Below are positions 17,434-26,100 of a DNA stretch of 64,000 nt, in pieces. This stretch comes from Desulfosarcina ovata subsp. ovata (GTDB taxonomy: Bacteria > Desulfobacterota > Desulfobacteria > Desulfobacterales > Desulfosarcinaceae): the NCBI RefSeq assembly GCF_009689005.1, contig NZ_AP021879.1:3162001-3226000 (forward strand). Reading direction: 5' to 3'. The notes beneath the pieces are model-generated. The model was not told the origin of the DNA, made no database searches, and saw only the letters and a program-made list of their open reading frames with translations. The position numbers were made by a program, and so were the translations under genes. How positions within the stretch are numbered: position 1 is the stretch's first letter; each line of letters opens with the position of its first letter.

Positions 17434-18339
17434 TCAGTCACTGAGCCCCATAAGAAAGCTTTGCAGGTTGGTGCGGGTGTTGCGCAGGTTTAACTTCTGG
17501 CGCAGGTTGCGCCGGTGAAAATTGATCGTGGCCAGACTGAGGTTGAGCTGATCGGCAATCTCCTTGCTGCTGCGGCCCTCCCGGATCAGGGCGGCGACCT
17601 CGATCTCCTGGGGTGTCAATACCGCCTGGGCCGCCGACAGGCGACGCAGAAACGGCCGGGTCAGATCCCCGAGGCGTGCCTCCAGACTTGCCACCAGCGG
17701 ACGGGCCCTTGCCGGCAGGGGCAGACGGGCCATCCGTTCGAGCACCGGCAGAACCATGCGACGCATATTGTCGAGCACATCGTCCTCCATCTCCCGCTGA
17801 TCCACCTCCCGCTGGCGCAGGAGAACCCTGAGGGCCGTGTTGGACTCTTCCAGTTTTTGTTTCTCCTGCCACAGGGCCTGTTCGCTCCGGCGCAGGCGTT
17901 CCTCAGCCAGTTTCAGGGCCGTAATGTTTTCGTGGCTGACCACAATCCTCACGGGACCGGGGCCGGCGGCCCGGGTCACACGCATGTAGAACCAGCGCCG
18001 TTCCCGTGGTGAATGGCAGGGATAATCCATAACAAACTCTTCCATGCGGCCGGCGATCACATCCCGGATCCCCTGGGCAACGGACGAAGACGCCTCGGCC
18101 GAGTCTCCGCCGGCACTGTCACAAATCTCCAGATAATTGACGTTCAGCGTATCCGGCCGGATGCCGATGCGATTCTCCTCGGCAAAGGCTTTCCAGGCCC
18201 GATTCGTCTCAAGGATGAATCCGTTCTCATCAAGGATGGCCACATGGGCGGACAGGGAATCGAGTATGATTCGGGCCAGTCGACTCTCTCCCGTGGTCAC
18301 TCCTGGTGAACGTTGTCCGTGAATCGCTTTTCTCGCCAT
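17434..18339 (-). CDS. PAS-domain LuxR-type transcriptional regulator
   Basis: 301 residues from ATG 18339, chosen because AAGGAGG precedes it; the open frame continues upstream only into the inverted-repeat element. A PAS domain covers about 20-150 (ILDSLSAHVAILDENGFILETNRAWKAF...VSHENITALKLAE), then a coiled coil, and a LuxR-type HTH at the C terminus (LTPQEIEVAALIREGRSSKEIADQLNLSLATINFHRRNLRQKLNL). It is a cytoplasmic one-component sensor or partner of a kinase; family members of this build are abundant in deltaproteobacteria. The target genes are unknown. Confidence 0.9.
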   Translation of the reverse strand: MARKAIHGQRSPGVTTGESRLARIILDSLSAHVAILDENGFILETNRAWKAFAEENRIGIRPDTLNVNYLEICDSAGGDSAEASSSVAQGIRDVIAGRMEEFVMDYPCHSPRERRWFYMRVTRAAGPGPVRIVVSHENITALKLAEERLRRSEQALWQEKQKLEESNTALRVLLRQREVDQREMEDDVLDNMRRMVLPVLERMARLPLPARARPLVASLEARLGDLTRPFLRRLSAAQAVLTPQEIEVAALIREGRSSKEIADQLNLSLATINFHRRNLRQKLNLRNTRTNLQSFLMGLSD

Positions 18340-18389
18340 GCGCCTCCTTGGAATCAGAACGCGTTTTGCCTCCCGGCCACTACGCACCC

Positions 18390-18542
18390 CAGGGCAATCG
18401 CATGTATCTTGATTTCTTTTTTCGCGGTCATGGACCGCTCCTACAGTTTCCTGTAAATGCGCCAATTTACAGCTTTTGCTGCAGGAGCTGACCTTGCCTG
18501 CGACAATGGTTCCCGATAGTTGGGTTACATGCGATTGCTCTG
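18390..18542. mobile_element. MITE-like element, copy 2 (153 bp), with 10-bp flanking direct repeats
   Basis: Terminal inverted repeats CAGGGCAATCGCATGTA (18390-18406) and TACATGCGATTGCTCTG (18526-18542) differ at one base. The element is bracketed by a perfect direct repeat CTACGCACCC at 18380-18389 and 18543-18552, a typical target-site duplication. Inside are short palindromes (CGGTCATGGACCG; TGTAAATGCGCCAATTTACA; CTCCTACAG...CTGCAGGAG). It inserted just upstream of the PAS-LuxR gene and supplied the open frame 5' of its true start. Confidence 0.8.
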
Positions 18543-18600
18543 CTACGCACCCGGTCTGCTTTTGCATAACCCGGCCAATGCCGGCAGCCGTCGGACCGAG

Positions 18601-19155
18601 TTATGATTCGACTTCGTCATCGATCCACTCCCGGGCCCGGTCCCCCCCCTCGCGCCAGGCATAACAATTGTTTTTCAACCCGCGCGACATCATCTTGAAG
18701 GTATCATAATCGATGGGGTTGCTGATCCTGTAACTCCAGGCGCCTTGAAAGGCGGCCGGTGCCATGGCCGTCAGCAGCTCATGCAGGTGGGTACATCCGC
18801 CTTTGCGCGGCACCAGTTTCCTGATCCGGGCCATAAATCCGCCGGCAATGCACATCCCTTTAAGCGGGGTAAGCGTATGCAGGGTGTCGATGCAATCCGG
18901 GTGGGGAAATTCGGGCATTTCCACCTCGACATCCTTGATGACCATCTCCGGCACCGTGAGCTCCAATCGGACAATCATGTGGTGAACAGTGTAGGGCGGG
19001 CGAATTTCTCCGGAAGGGTGGTGAGAGTCGAGGAAGCGACGATCCTGCAGCGCACCTTCAACAATGATGGTGTCGCCGGAAGCCCCCTCGTAAATAACGG
19101 TATCGATGCTGCGGTTGTGCACAACTTTCTGTCGGGATTTATCGAATACGATCAT
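18601..19155 (-). CDS. DUF2889 family protein
   Basis: 184 residues. DRRFLDSHHPSGEIRPPYTVHHMIVRLELT, MPEFPHPDCIDTL, LKGMCIAGGFMARIRKLVPRKGGCTHLHELLTAMAPAAFQG are characteristic of DUF2889 proteins, which are found in anaerobic and denitrifying proteobacteria and have no assigned function. The conserved H, C and GGCTHLHEL cluster could bind metal (inference). The gene lies 33 nt after the radical SAM gene on the same strand, so the two are probably one transcription unit. Confidence 0.82.
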   Translation of the reverse strand: MIVFDKSRQKVVHNRSIDTVIYEGASGDTIIVEGALQDRRFLDSHHPSGEIRPPYTVHHMIVRLELTVPEMVIKDVEVEMPEFPHPDCIDTLHTLTPLKGMCIAGGFMARIRKLVPRKGGCTHLHELLTAMAPAAFQGAWSYRISNPIDYDTFKMMSRGLKNNCYAWREGGDRAREWIDDEVES

Positions 19156-19188
19156 GCTCGTCTCCGTGCGGTTTGTTTTGTCGCCCCT

Positions 19189-20250
19189 TCAGGGCGACAT
19201 GGAAAGGATCGAATGGGTTTCGCTATCGCCTTCAGGATACTGCTTTTGGGCGGCGTTATCGCAATTCCATCGCCAAATGGTTCGATACAGCCGGCAGACC
19301 AGCATCCGCTCGTTTTGGCGGTTATAGTGGATCCGGCTGGGACAATCCCCCGGACAGATTGCTTCAAGCGCACAACCGGCACAGGCCGTCTGCCGGGGCT
19401 TTGTTTCGTGCAGGGCGGCAAGCCGCGGGTACTGCGGCTGCCAGACGGTACCTGCGGCGAATCGTGCGTCCCCCATGGTCTGCCCGCAGGGATAAACGTC
19501 CCCTCCGGGATCGACGGCCATACTTTCGCCGACGCACGCGTGGCAAAAAACAGGCCTTTTGCGCCGCGCCCGAAGCAGTTCCTGTTCCCGCAGCCGAATG
19601 GGAATTCGCCGACGCTGGTTGACGGCAGTCAACGCCGCCAGCATGCTGTGGATCCCGGTTTCCAACACCTGCGGATCGGCGGGCATGGCGACGCCGCCTT
19701 GACCGGCGCGGCCTTTGCCGACCAAGAGATCCAGGCCGACACCCCGGACGCAACCAAACCCCGCCAGGGTCAACACCAAACGGTCCAGGGTTGCGGCGCT
19801 GGCCTGGGTGACCACGGTGGTGACCCGGAAAGGAATGCCGGCACCTTCCAACTGCTGTAACCCGCGCAAGGTCTCGGCAGCCATCCCACGCTGCTGCTGG
19901 TGGATCGCAGGCGGGCCGTCCAGGCTGACCCCGATTTGAAAATTATATGTTTTGAACAGCGTCAGCAAATCCGGCGTAAGGCACGTGGCATTGGTTTGAA
20001 TTCCCAGGCTGCGGCATCGGCCGGTCTTCCGTGCCAGAATGGCAGCCTTTTCGATGGACAACGGAACCAGGGTAGGCTCGCCACCGGTAAGCTGAAGATG
20101 AAATGGTTTCTGGGATGACGCCTGGCCGATGGCCTGCCGCATCACGGCTTCAGGCATGTCCGTTTCGCTATTTCCGTCACCGTTGTAGCAATAGGCACAA
20201 CGCAGGTTACAGCGGTGGGTCAATGCAAGAATAAGATAACGGATGGCCAT
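19189..20250 (-). CDS. Radical SAM/SPASM domain protein
   Basis: 353 residues from ATG 20250 (MAIRYLILALTHRCNLRCAYCYN). The CxxxCxxC radical SAM motif is at residues 14-21; LTGGEPTL follows. The C-terminal SPASM-type auxiliary cluster region shows FCHACVGESMAVDPGGDVYPCGQ and ACAGCALEAICPGDCPSR. Such enzymes modify peptides or proteins or make cofactors by radical chemistry in the cytoplasm. No candidate precursor peptide with repeated motifs was seen beside it; the DUF2889 protein downstream is the only close partner. It reads away from the neighbouring B12-riboswitch operon, so a link to cobalt metabolism is not shown. Confidence 0.88.
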   Translation of the reverse strand: MAIRYLILALTHRCNLRCAYCYNGDGNSETDMPEAVMRQAIGQASSQKPFHLQLTGGEPTLVPLSIEKAAILARKTGRCRSLGIQTNATCLTPDLLTLFKTYNFQIGVSLDGPPAIHQQQRGMAAETLRGLQQLEGAGIPFRVTTVVTQASAATLDRLVLTLAGFGCVRGVGLDLLVGKGRAGQGGVAMPADPQVLETGIHSMLAALTAVNQRRRIPIRLREQELLRARRKRPVFCHACVGESMAVDPGGDVYPCGQTMGDARFAAGTVWQPQYPRLAALHETKPRQTACAGCALEAICPGDCPSRIHYNRQNERMLVCRLYRTIWRWNCDNAAQKQYPEGDSETHSILSMSP

Positions 20251-20390
20251 GATAAACAATGAAAGTATACTGATTGGTGTTGGCTGGTATGCATAGCCGG
20301 AGAAAGGCAGGTTGTCAACACCGGCGTGATGGTTCTTCACGGTGTTTTTTTCTAACGGCATAAGCACTCATTCACTTTCAAACGCGCTGT
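20251..20390. other. Intergenic region with a plus-strand terminator-like hairpin
   Basis: AACACCG ... CGGTGTT followed by a run of T (about 20317-20350) reads as an intrinsic terminator on the plus strand although no intact plus gene lies upstream. It is probably left over from the deleted receptor gene whose fragment follows, or protects the module A promoter from read-through. Confidence 0.4.
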
Positions 20391-20520
20391 GCTATCGTTG
20401 GCGTAATCAACATTATCACCAGTGTGCCTGAAAAATTGGAAGCCACAGCCAAGGTCGGTTATGGCAGTAACGAAACGATCCGCCATAGCCTCGCGTTGGG
20501 CAAGCGTTTCACGGACAATT
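20391..20520 (+). pseudogene. Fragment of a TonB-dependent receptor
   Basis: Read in one plus-strand frame, 20391 onward gives AIVGVINIITSVPEKLEATAKVGYGSNETIRHSLALGKRFTDN, the end of a TonB-receptor plug (xAIGGVINIIT) and the first barrel strands. There is no start codon and no continuation, so it is a gene relic. It differs from the three intact receptors in the window, so a fourth receptor once stood here. Its 3' edge runs straight into the promoter of riboswitch 1. Confidence 0.7.
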
Positions 20521-20523
20521 CCC

Positions 20524-20549
20524 TTGACAATTCCCAAAAGTCTCGAATA
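20524..20549 (+). promoter_or_regulatory. Predicted promoter of module A
   Basis: A consensus -35 TTGACA (20524-20529) lies 18 bp upstream of CTCGAATA (20542-20549), which occupies the -10 region. The same TTGACA-N12-CTCGAATA arrangement occurs before the module B riboswitch (35259) and, with 17-bp spacing, before the cbiK riboswitch (minus, 53847). Confidence 0.6.
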
Positions 20550-20629
20550 CAAAGTAGTGTTTTAAATTTTTGACAGGCAATCAACGCTTGGCTGCCTCAT
20601 AGCATTCGCAATGCAAAAAAAATAATCAA

Positions 20630-20812
20630 GGGCGTCCATCAGGACTTAATAGGGAATCCCGTGCAAATCGGGAGTGGACCCGCCGCTGTAACATCCATGT
20701 TTTCAGCCCATGCTGGGAACAACGCTGTTGGCCAAGACGCCACTGTTCGATTTTTCTCGAGCGGGAAGGCGGCCAATAGCCGGGTGAAACCAGAAGACCT
20801 GCCTTTGATCGA
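20630..20812 (+). ncRNA. Cobalamin riboswitch 1
   Basis: Conserved B12-box core elements appear in order: GGGAATCCCGTG, AATCGGGAGTGGACCCGCCGCTGTAA (in two pieces around 20645-20690), GCCACTG (~20740), GGGAAGGC and finally CAGAAGACCTGCC. It is followed by GGTAAAAC ... GTGTTTTAC, a putative antiterminator/switch helix, and an intrinsic terminator. Coenzyme B12 binding should switch off module A. Closely similar to riboswitch 2, including the switch helix. Confidence 0.95.
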
Positions 20813-20884
20813 TCGGTAAAACCCAACGTGGAGGATGGTGTTTTACTTACCCTACAGTTGTTCGGTTCGGGATAAAAAACGGTA

Positions 20885-20919
20885 TCCCCGCGCTTTAACA
20901 GGCGCGGGGATTTTTTTTT
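20885..20919 (+). terminator. Riboswitch-controlled intrinsic terminator
   Basis: TCCCCGCGC (20885-20893) pairs with GCGCGGGGA (20902-20910) and is followed by nine T. It lies 15 nt before the first start codon of module A, so it is the expression platform of riboswitch 1. Confidence 0.92.
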
Positions 20920-20933
20920 GGGAGAACGAGAAT

Positions 20934-21971
20934 ATGAAAACACTCAGCGCGATCGTATTGGCCGTGGCCGTTTTTATGGGTGCCCCTGACATCAGCTTTG
21001 CCGACAGCACCGTGCCCGTCGCTTACTGGAAACTGTTGGATGAGGAGCGCTACATCCATCGCTTCGATCTGGAGCGTTTCGGCTGGCGGACAATTCGGAA
21101 CATTCGCCGGCAGAACATGGATGCCGGCAAGAAGACCAAGTTTCTGACGCTTAATGCCCTGCCCCCTTCAGGCAATATCGGCGACATGCGAAAACTCGAT
21201 GGGCAGTACCTGGTGCAGGCCAGTATCCTGGTACGCGATCCCAACGGGGATATCTCCCAGATCCCCGCCATGACCGCAGAAAAAGACAGCATAGGCCTTC
21301 CCGAAGACAACATGCTCATGGGGCGGTATCTGCTCGGCGCCCGAATTCCCTTAGGAGAGCACGATGTGGACGCCGACGGCATCAGCGAGTCCGTCTTTCT
21401 GTGCGCCAAGCATCTGGTCGTTCATCGTAGACATGGCGGACGGATGGGACACGCCTCAGTGGTCTTTTTCGATGATGGCGGGAAGATGCCCCTCGAAATC
21501 GGCCCGGCCATCAACACGGCCAAATCAAAATTCGGAGGCGGCATGCAGATTCCCCACGAGACGTATGAAATGATGGTCAAATACCAGGGTCGCCCCCTGC
21601 CTGGAGCAGCCGTCACGGTAACCACCGAAGGCAGCCAATGGGAAAAGACCTTCATCACCGACAAGGCCGGCAAATTCGCAATCATGCCCACCGATGACCG
21701 TTTTTCCCGGCGTGAATGGCAAAACTACCTTTACACGGCCACTCATCTCGATCGCCAAACGCACACTTACTATGTCGCCACCCTGCCCACGGTTGTCTAT
21801 AGGAACCAACCCGAATGGCGCTCCAAGGCCATGGGGTTCGCCTTCTGGTCCATCATCGGCACCGGTGTCACCCTACTGATGGTGGCCGGCCTGACCCGCC
21901 GACGCCGGCGCCGGGACCGTCAGGCGCTGATCGTCTTCGAAAATCACAGAATTCAAAGGGATCTGCCATGA
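20934..21971 (+). CDS. Exported protein with carboxypeptidase-regulatory-like domain and C-terminal membrane anchor
   Basis: 345 residues from ATG 20934 (GGGAGAACGAG upstream). Signal peptide at 1-23 (AVAVFMGAPDISFADS). The central part has calcium-like DVDADGISES and, at about 210-270, a Greek-key region (YQGRPLPGAAVTVTTEG.....TDKAGKFAIMPTD) as in DUF4198/NikL-type proteins. A single TM helix near 315-335 precedes an Arg-rich tail. The build (signal, periplasmic beta domain, C-terminal TM) parallels CbiL/NikL accessory proteins of cobalt/nickel ECF transporters, so a periplasmic metal- or cofactor-handling role is inferred. First gene under riboswitch 1; overlaps the next by 4 nt. Confidence 0.8.
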   Translation: MKTLSAIVLAVAVFMGAPDISFADSTVPVAYWKLLDEERYIHRFDLERFGWRTIRNIRRQNMDAGKKTKFLTLNALPPSGNIGDMRKLDGQYLVQASILVRDPNGDISQIPAMTAEKDSIGLPEDNMLMGRYLLGARIPLGEHDVDADGISESVFLCAKHLVVHRRHGGRMGHASVVFFDDGGKMPLEIGPAINTAKSKFGGGMQIPHETYEMMVKYQGRPLPGAAVTVTTEGSQWEKTFITDKAGKFAIMPTDDRFSRREWQNYLYTATHLDRQTHTYYVATLPTVVYRNQPEWRSKAMGFAFWSIIGTGVTLLMVAGLTRRRRRRDRQALIVFENHRIQRDLP

Positions 21972-22936
21972 AGATATCCACCCTGCGATGGACCATCCTG
22001 ACCGCCGCCTTTGTCATCCTGCTTTTCGGCGCCTATGGTGGGTTGTACTTTGGTTATTTCCTGCCGACTTTCTCCTGCTGCTGGGTGCGCGCCCGGGCCG
22101 GCACCTGCTTCATGCTGACCCTGCAACGGACGCTGGGCATGTTCACCTGGGAAAGTATGTTCATTCTACTCAAGCAGTTTATTTTCTTCTCGCTTCTGGT
22201 GATTCTCCTCGGCCGGGCATGGTGCGGTTGGCTTTGCCCGCTGGGTTTTGTTCAGGACCTGCTCGACCGTCTGAGGCAAGCCGTGGGCTTGGGGTATGTC
22301 CGCTTTTCGGAGAAGCTGCGCGGCGGTCTGGCGTGGATCAAGTGGGCCTTTCTCGCGGTTGCCGTTCTCCTGCCCATATGGGTCGCCTTTCCGGTGATGT
22401 GCCCGGCCGTGGCCCTGGGGCTGCAAATACCCTTCTGCCAGCTTTGCCCTGGCAAGTACATCCTGCCCTTATGCGTGGGCAACCCCGACCGGATATCGGT
22501 CAATTATGAGAATGGCACCCATGTGGTAATGTCCATCTTGGGGTTGACTTTTTCGATGGTCGCCCTGCTCGGGGCACTGATCAAGCGCCGCTTCTGGTGC
22601 GGCTTTTGCCCCCTGGGCCTGATTCTGGGGTGGTACCGCAAAATCAGTTTCATCAAACTCAAGAAAAATGACGCCGCCTGCACCCGCTGCGAAATCTGCT
22701 ACAACGTCTGTCCCTCGGAAATCACGGAAGTTTTTCGCTCCCAGGGGAAAACGGATGTCACCACGGCCGAGTGCATGCTGTGCCTGAAATGCGTCGAAAA
22801 CTGCCCCGAGGAAGGCGCGCTGAAAGCCACCTACCTGGGCAAGACTATTTACCGGTCCTCACCCGGCAAATTTTTTATCAAACGCGGCGTTAATTTGACA
22901 CCCACTGAATCTGAAGGAGGTATGGGAAACAAATGA
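21968..22936 (+). CDS. NapH-like membrane ferredoxin (4Fe-4S polyferredoxin)
   Basis: 322 residues from ATG 21968. Four to five TM helices; two CxxCP-type motifs at the membrane face (GRAWCGWLCPLGF, RRFWCGFCPLGLI) as in NapH/CcoG proteins; then two classic 4Fe-4S motifs near the C terminus (CTRCEICYNVCP and CMLCLKCVENCP). This protein would pass electrons from the quinone pool or a periplasmic donor to a cytoplasmic acceptor. Together with the downstream activase, which needs a low-potential ferredoxin, it may be the dedicated electron donor (inference). ATGA overlaps couple it to the genes on both sides. Confidence 0.9.
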   Translation: MKISTLRWTILTAAFVILLFGAYGGLYFGYFLPTFSCCWVRARAGTCFMLTLQRTLGMFTWESMFILLKQFIFFSLLVILLGRAWCGWLCPLGFVQDLLDRLRQAVGLGYVRFSEKLRGGLAWIKWAFLAVAVLLPIWVAFPVMCPAVALGLQIPFCQLCPGKYILPLCVGNPDRISVNYENGTHVVMSILGLTFSMVALLGALIKRRFWCGFCPLGLILGWYRKISFIKLKKNDAACTRCEICYNVCPSEITEVFRSQGKTDVTTAECMLCLKCVENCPEEGALKATYLGKTIYRSSPGKFFIKRGVNLTPTESEGGMGNK

Positions 22937-24681
22937 GACATGGGAAATGGTGTATTCTGCTCAAACTGGTAATATCGGCGGTAATGCTCAATGCGGTGAG
23001 TGTCTTTACCTGTCTGGCGGAGGATGGGCAAACCACGGTACAACAACTCGAAGAAATGGTGGTCCATGGCAGCGACATCAACCCCGGCATTTCAATGCAG
23101 CCTGGCAAGACAACCATCGAACTTGACGAATTCTCGGTCATCGGAGACACCGACAATGTAATGGATGTGTTGAAAACCCAGGCGGTGGTCGATTTTAGAG
23201 GCGAAAACGATCTCGACCCCGGGGTTGACAGCATTTATTTACGCGGCTTTGAGAGCTATCGCTTCGTGACGGCGTTGGATGGGGTGACCATTCAGCGTAC
23301 CGGCGGCAACGGCGGCAGCAATCTCGTCGACTACGCCACGCTACCGCCATTTTTGATTGACCGGGTCGAGATTATCCCTGGGCCGCATTCGGCCATGGTT
23401 GACGCCAAGGCCATTGGCGGTGCCATCAATTTTGTCAGCAAGGCGCCACAAACTACGGAAAGCCTTAAGCCGGATCTCATTGTCAAAGGCGGCTACCGCA
23501 CGTACAACACGATGAACAGCACCCTGTCGGCACAAGGCGCGGTCTCAAAGGTCAGCTACGACCTAGCTTACCGTAAATACCGCACGGACGGCTACCTGCG
23601 CAACAGTGCCAGCGACATGGACACCGTCTACGGCCGTTTAGGCCTCGTGCTGCCGCAGGACGGCTTTATCACCCTTGGTGCTTCTTACTCGGATGCGGAC
23701 CGCGAACGGCCGGTCAACAATCCTGCTAAAGACGGCAGTGACTACGATCCCGACTATCCCGTAACCAGCGGTACCTCCCTTGACCCGGGCCAGAATCCAA
23801 CCTGGGATAGCCTTTCCTACAACTACCGTCTCAATTACCAGCAAGCGCTGCCCATCGGCCGTATCAACCTGGGTGCCTTTTACGGCAAAGCCAACCGGGA
23901 TCGGTACTATACCAGCGGCACCAAACTTGTTCATTATGACACACACTGGTGGCAGCAGGGCGGTAAGATCACCGACACGGTGGGTTGGACGGCCAATCAC
24001 ACGACGACGTTGGGCTTTGATTACGCACTGATGCACGATGATCTCATTGAAGATGAGAAGACCAAGCGCATTGACAAGCAGGGCAGCTTTTTGCAGCACC
24101 AGTGGCGCATCCGGCCCTGGCTGAATCTCAAACTGGGGGTGCGCTATGAAGATTTGAACGTCTGGATGAGCGGTAACGACCAAATTTATGAACGTCATTT
24201 TGCCGAATTGATCCCCAAGTCTTTTGTAACCTGGGATTTGGGCGTATTGGCCGCCTGGCTGCACGACACCTCCCTGTCGGCTGGCGTAAGCAAAATCTGG
24301 CATGCCCCGGATGCTCAGTTCATTTATCGCGGCCGAAGCAGGGTCGGTAAAGATCTGGAGCCCGAACATGGCATGGGCTATGACCTGATCCTCAGCCGCC
24401 GATTGTGGCACGATGTTGCCATCAAGATCGATTACTCTTTTTATGAAATCAAAGACTATTTTGTCAGCGCCACCAACGTGGACAAGGTCCACCGCAACGG
24501 CGTGGATGTGGAGCTGAACGGTCACATTATTGATCCGCTATCTTTTTATCTGACCTATGCCTGGCAGGATTTCAAGCACAAGGGCGATGACAAGAACCTG
24601 TTCGACGAATCCTATCTGAATGCGACAGGCTATCCGGCCATTGACCGGACTTATGGTGTTGGCTTGAGCTTCAAATTGTAG
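22933..24681 (+). CDS. TonB-dependent outer-membrane receptor
   Basis: 582 residues; GAAGGAGGT lies 10 nt before ATG 22933. Signal peptide 1-30. The plug domain (~35-165) has IYLRGFESYRFVTALDGVTIQ and GPHSAMVDAKAIGGAINFVSK; the rest is a beta-barrel with many aromatic-rich strands, ending in GVGLSFKL. Regulation by a cobalamin riboswitch points to a corrinoid or cobalt-chelate ligand. It is shorter than BtuB-type receptors in this window (658 and 689). TonB/ExbBD genes are not present nearby. Confidence 0.92.
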   Translation: MRHGKWCILLKLVISAVMLNAVSVFTCLAEDGQTTVQQLEEMVVHGSDINPGISMQPGKTTIELDEFSVIGDTDNVMDVLKTQAVVDFRGENDLDPGVDSIYLRGFESYRFVTALDGVTIQRTGGNGGSNLVDYATLPPFLIDRVEIIPGPHSAMVDAKAIGGAINFVSKAPQTTESLKPDLIVKGGYRTYNTMNSTLSAQGAVSKVSYDLAYRKYRTDGYLRNSASDMDTVYGRLGLVLPQDGFITLGASYSDADRERPVNNPAKDGSDYDPDYPVTSGTSLDPGQNPTWDSLSYNYRLNYQQALPIGRINLGAFYGKANRDRYYTSGTKLVHYDTHWWQQGGKITDTVGWTANHTTTLGFDYALMHDDLIEDEKTKRIDKQGSFLQHQWRIRPWLNLKLGVRYEDLNVWMSGNDQIYERHFAELIPKSFVTWDLGVLAAWLHDTSLSAGVSKIWHAPDAQFIYRGRSRVGKDLEPEHGMGYDLILSRRLWHDVAIKIDYSFYEIKDYFVSATNVDKVHRNGVDVELNGHIIDPLSFYLTYAWQDFKHKGDDKNLFDESYLNATGYPAIDRTYGVGLSFKL

Positions 24682-24769
24682 TTGCGATTGATTCGGCTAA
24701 GAAAGCGGGCCCATCGAACCAATCATAAACGGTCCCTTTCCAATAACCCTTTTGCCCAAGGTGAGCAAA

Positions 24770-26086
24770 ATGAAAATCAGTGATATGGTGGCCAAACGGA
24801 CCCGACGTCTGCTGAAAGGTGTCGCCCGCAGCGCCGCCGTCGAACTGGAACGGTTGCGCTCGATCCCCGGCACACCGGAGGAATTGAACTTTTTCTACGA
24901 TGTGCTGGAAGCGGCTTATGTACGCAACGATCCTGCGCCGATGCTGGATGCGCGGCCGGACAAAGACCTGTTTGTGGGCGTTTACTGCATGGTGGTTCCC
25001 GAGGAGCTGATCTATGCCGCCGGCGCGATTCCGGTACGGTTGTGCGCGGGATGCTTCGAGTCCTCCCAGATCGGCGAGGACCGGGTGCCCAGGGACGGTT
25101 GCCCCCTGGTGAAATCATCCATGGGCCTGTCCATGCAAAAGGGGCTCAAGGTTTTCGACCTGTGCGACATAGTGGCCATTCCCACGACCTGCGATGCCAA
25201 GCGCAAACTGGGCGAAGAACTCTCGGCATTCAAGGAAGTCTGGATGATCGAGACTCCCCACATCAAAGATGCCGACTTCTCGCGGCGCATCTGGATGGAG
25301 CAGATGTACGCCCTGAAGGCAAAACTTGAAACCGTCAAACGCAACGGAACCCGGGGCAAGCGGATCAATGCGCGGCGCATGGCCGCCGCCATCCAGGACA
25401 CGGCCCGTGCCCAAGCGGAAATGCGGCGTCTGCTCTCGTTAAGATCCGCCGAAAAGCCGCTTATCTGGGGCCGACAGGCCACCGCCGTGGTCAACGCCTT
25501 TGCCTACGCGCATGTCAACCGGTGGACCGAAGCCGTTACACGGCTGAACAACCGGTTGGCAGCCATGGCCGAAAACGATCAGCCAATGGCGGACAGCGGG
25601 CGACCGCGCATCTATATTGCCGGCAGCCCCTCGCTCTTTCCCAATCTCAAAATCCCCACCCTGGTGGAGGAGATGGGCGGTGTGGTCGTGGCCGACGAGT
25701 CCTGTGCCGGCGACCGCTACCTGTATGACCCGGTGGGCAGCACGGAAAAAAATCTCAACGACCAGATGCTCGGCGTGGCCTCCCGCTACCTGGCCCCGTG
25801 CGTTTGCCCATCCTTCACCCCCAACGACGATCGGCTGACCCTGATCCAGCGCATGATAACCGACTTTGCCGTGGACGGGGTGTTGTACCATGTACTCAAG
25901 GGGTGCGTTGTCTATGATTTCGAAGTCAACCGAGTCGAAAACGCGCTACGGAACAATCAGATCCCGTTGTTGCGTGTCGAAACCGACTACAACCCTGAAG
26001 ACGTGGAACAGCTTAGGACACGCATCGAGGCATTTATCGAAATGCTCAAATCCAAACGCAGCCGCACGAAACAGGCGGTCTCGTAG
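24770..26086 (+). CDS. 2-hydroxyacyl-CoA dehydratase/benzoyl-CoA reductase-type protein (HgdB/BzdN fold, double-cubane-cluster-like)
   Basis: 438 residues from ATG 24770, preceded by AAGGTGAG; an upstream TTG is less likely. The HgdB-family pattern is clear: YCMVVPEELIYAAGAIPVRLCAGC, DGCPLVKSSMG, DLCDIVAIPTTCDAKRK, ESCAGDRYLYDPV, APCVCPSFTPNDDR, VDGVLYHVLKGCVVYDFE. Cluster-ligand candidates are these conserved Cys. True dehydratases and benzoyl-CoA reductases need two different subunits of this fold; only one is present, with its activase, as in double-cubane cluster proteins (DCCP), which reduce small molecules rather than acyl-CoA. In a B12-regulated operon, a corrinoid or cobalt-tetrapyrrole substrate is the obvious candidate (inference). 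Confidence 0.85.
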   Translation: MKISDMVAKRTRRLLKGVARSAAVELERLRSIPGTPEELNFFYDVLEAAYVRNDPAPMLDARPDKDLFVGVYCMVVPEELIYAAGAIPVRLCAGCFESSQIGEDRVPRDGCPLVKSSMGLSMQKGLKVFDLCDIVAIPTTCDAKRKLGEELSAFKEVWMIETPHIKDADFSRRIWMEQMYALKAKLETVKRNGTRGKRINARRMAAAIQDTARAQAEMRRLLSLRSAEKPLIWGRQATAVVNAFAYAHVNRWTEAVTRLNNRLAAMAENDQPMADSGRPRIYIAGSPSLFPNLKIPTLVEEMGGVVVADESCAGDRYLYDPVGSTEKNLNDQMLGVASRYLAPCVCPSFTPNDDRLTLIQRMITDFAVDGVLYHVLKGCVVYDFEVNRVENALRNNQIPLLRVETDYNPEDVEQLRTRIEAFIEMLKSKRSRTKQAVS

Positions 26087-26100
26087 ATGAGGAAAATAAA

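Noticed and set aside
24752-24769. TTG start for the HgdB-type protein
   Set aside because: ATG 24770 has AAGGTGAG at normal spacing; the extra six residues are not family-like.
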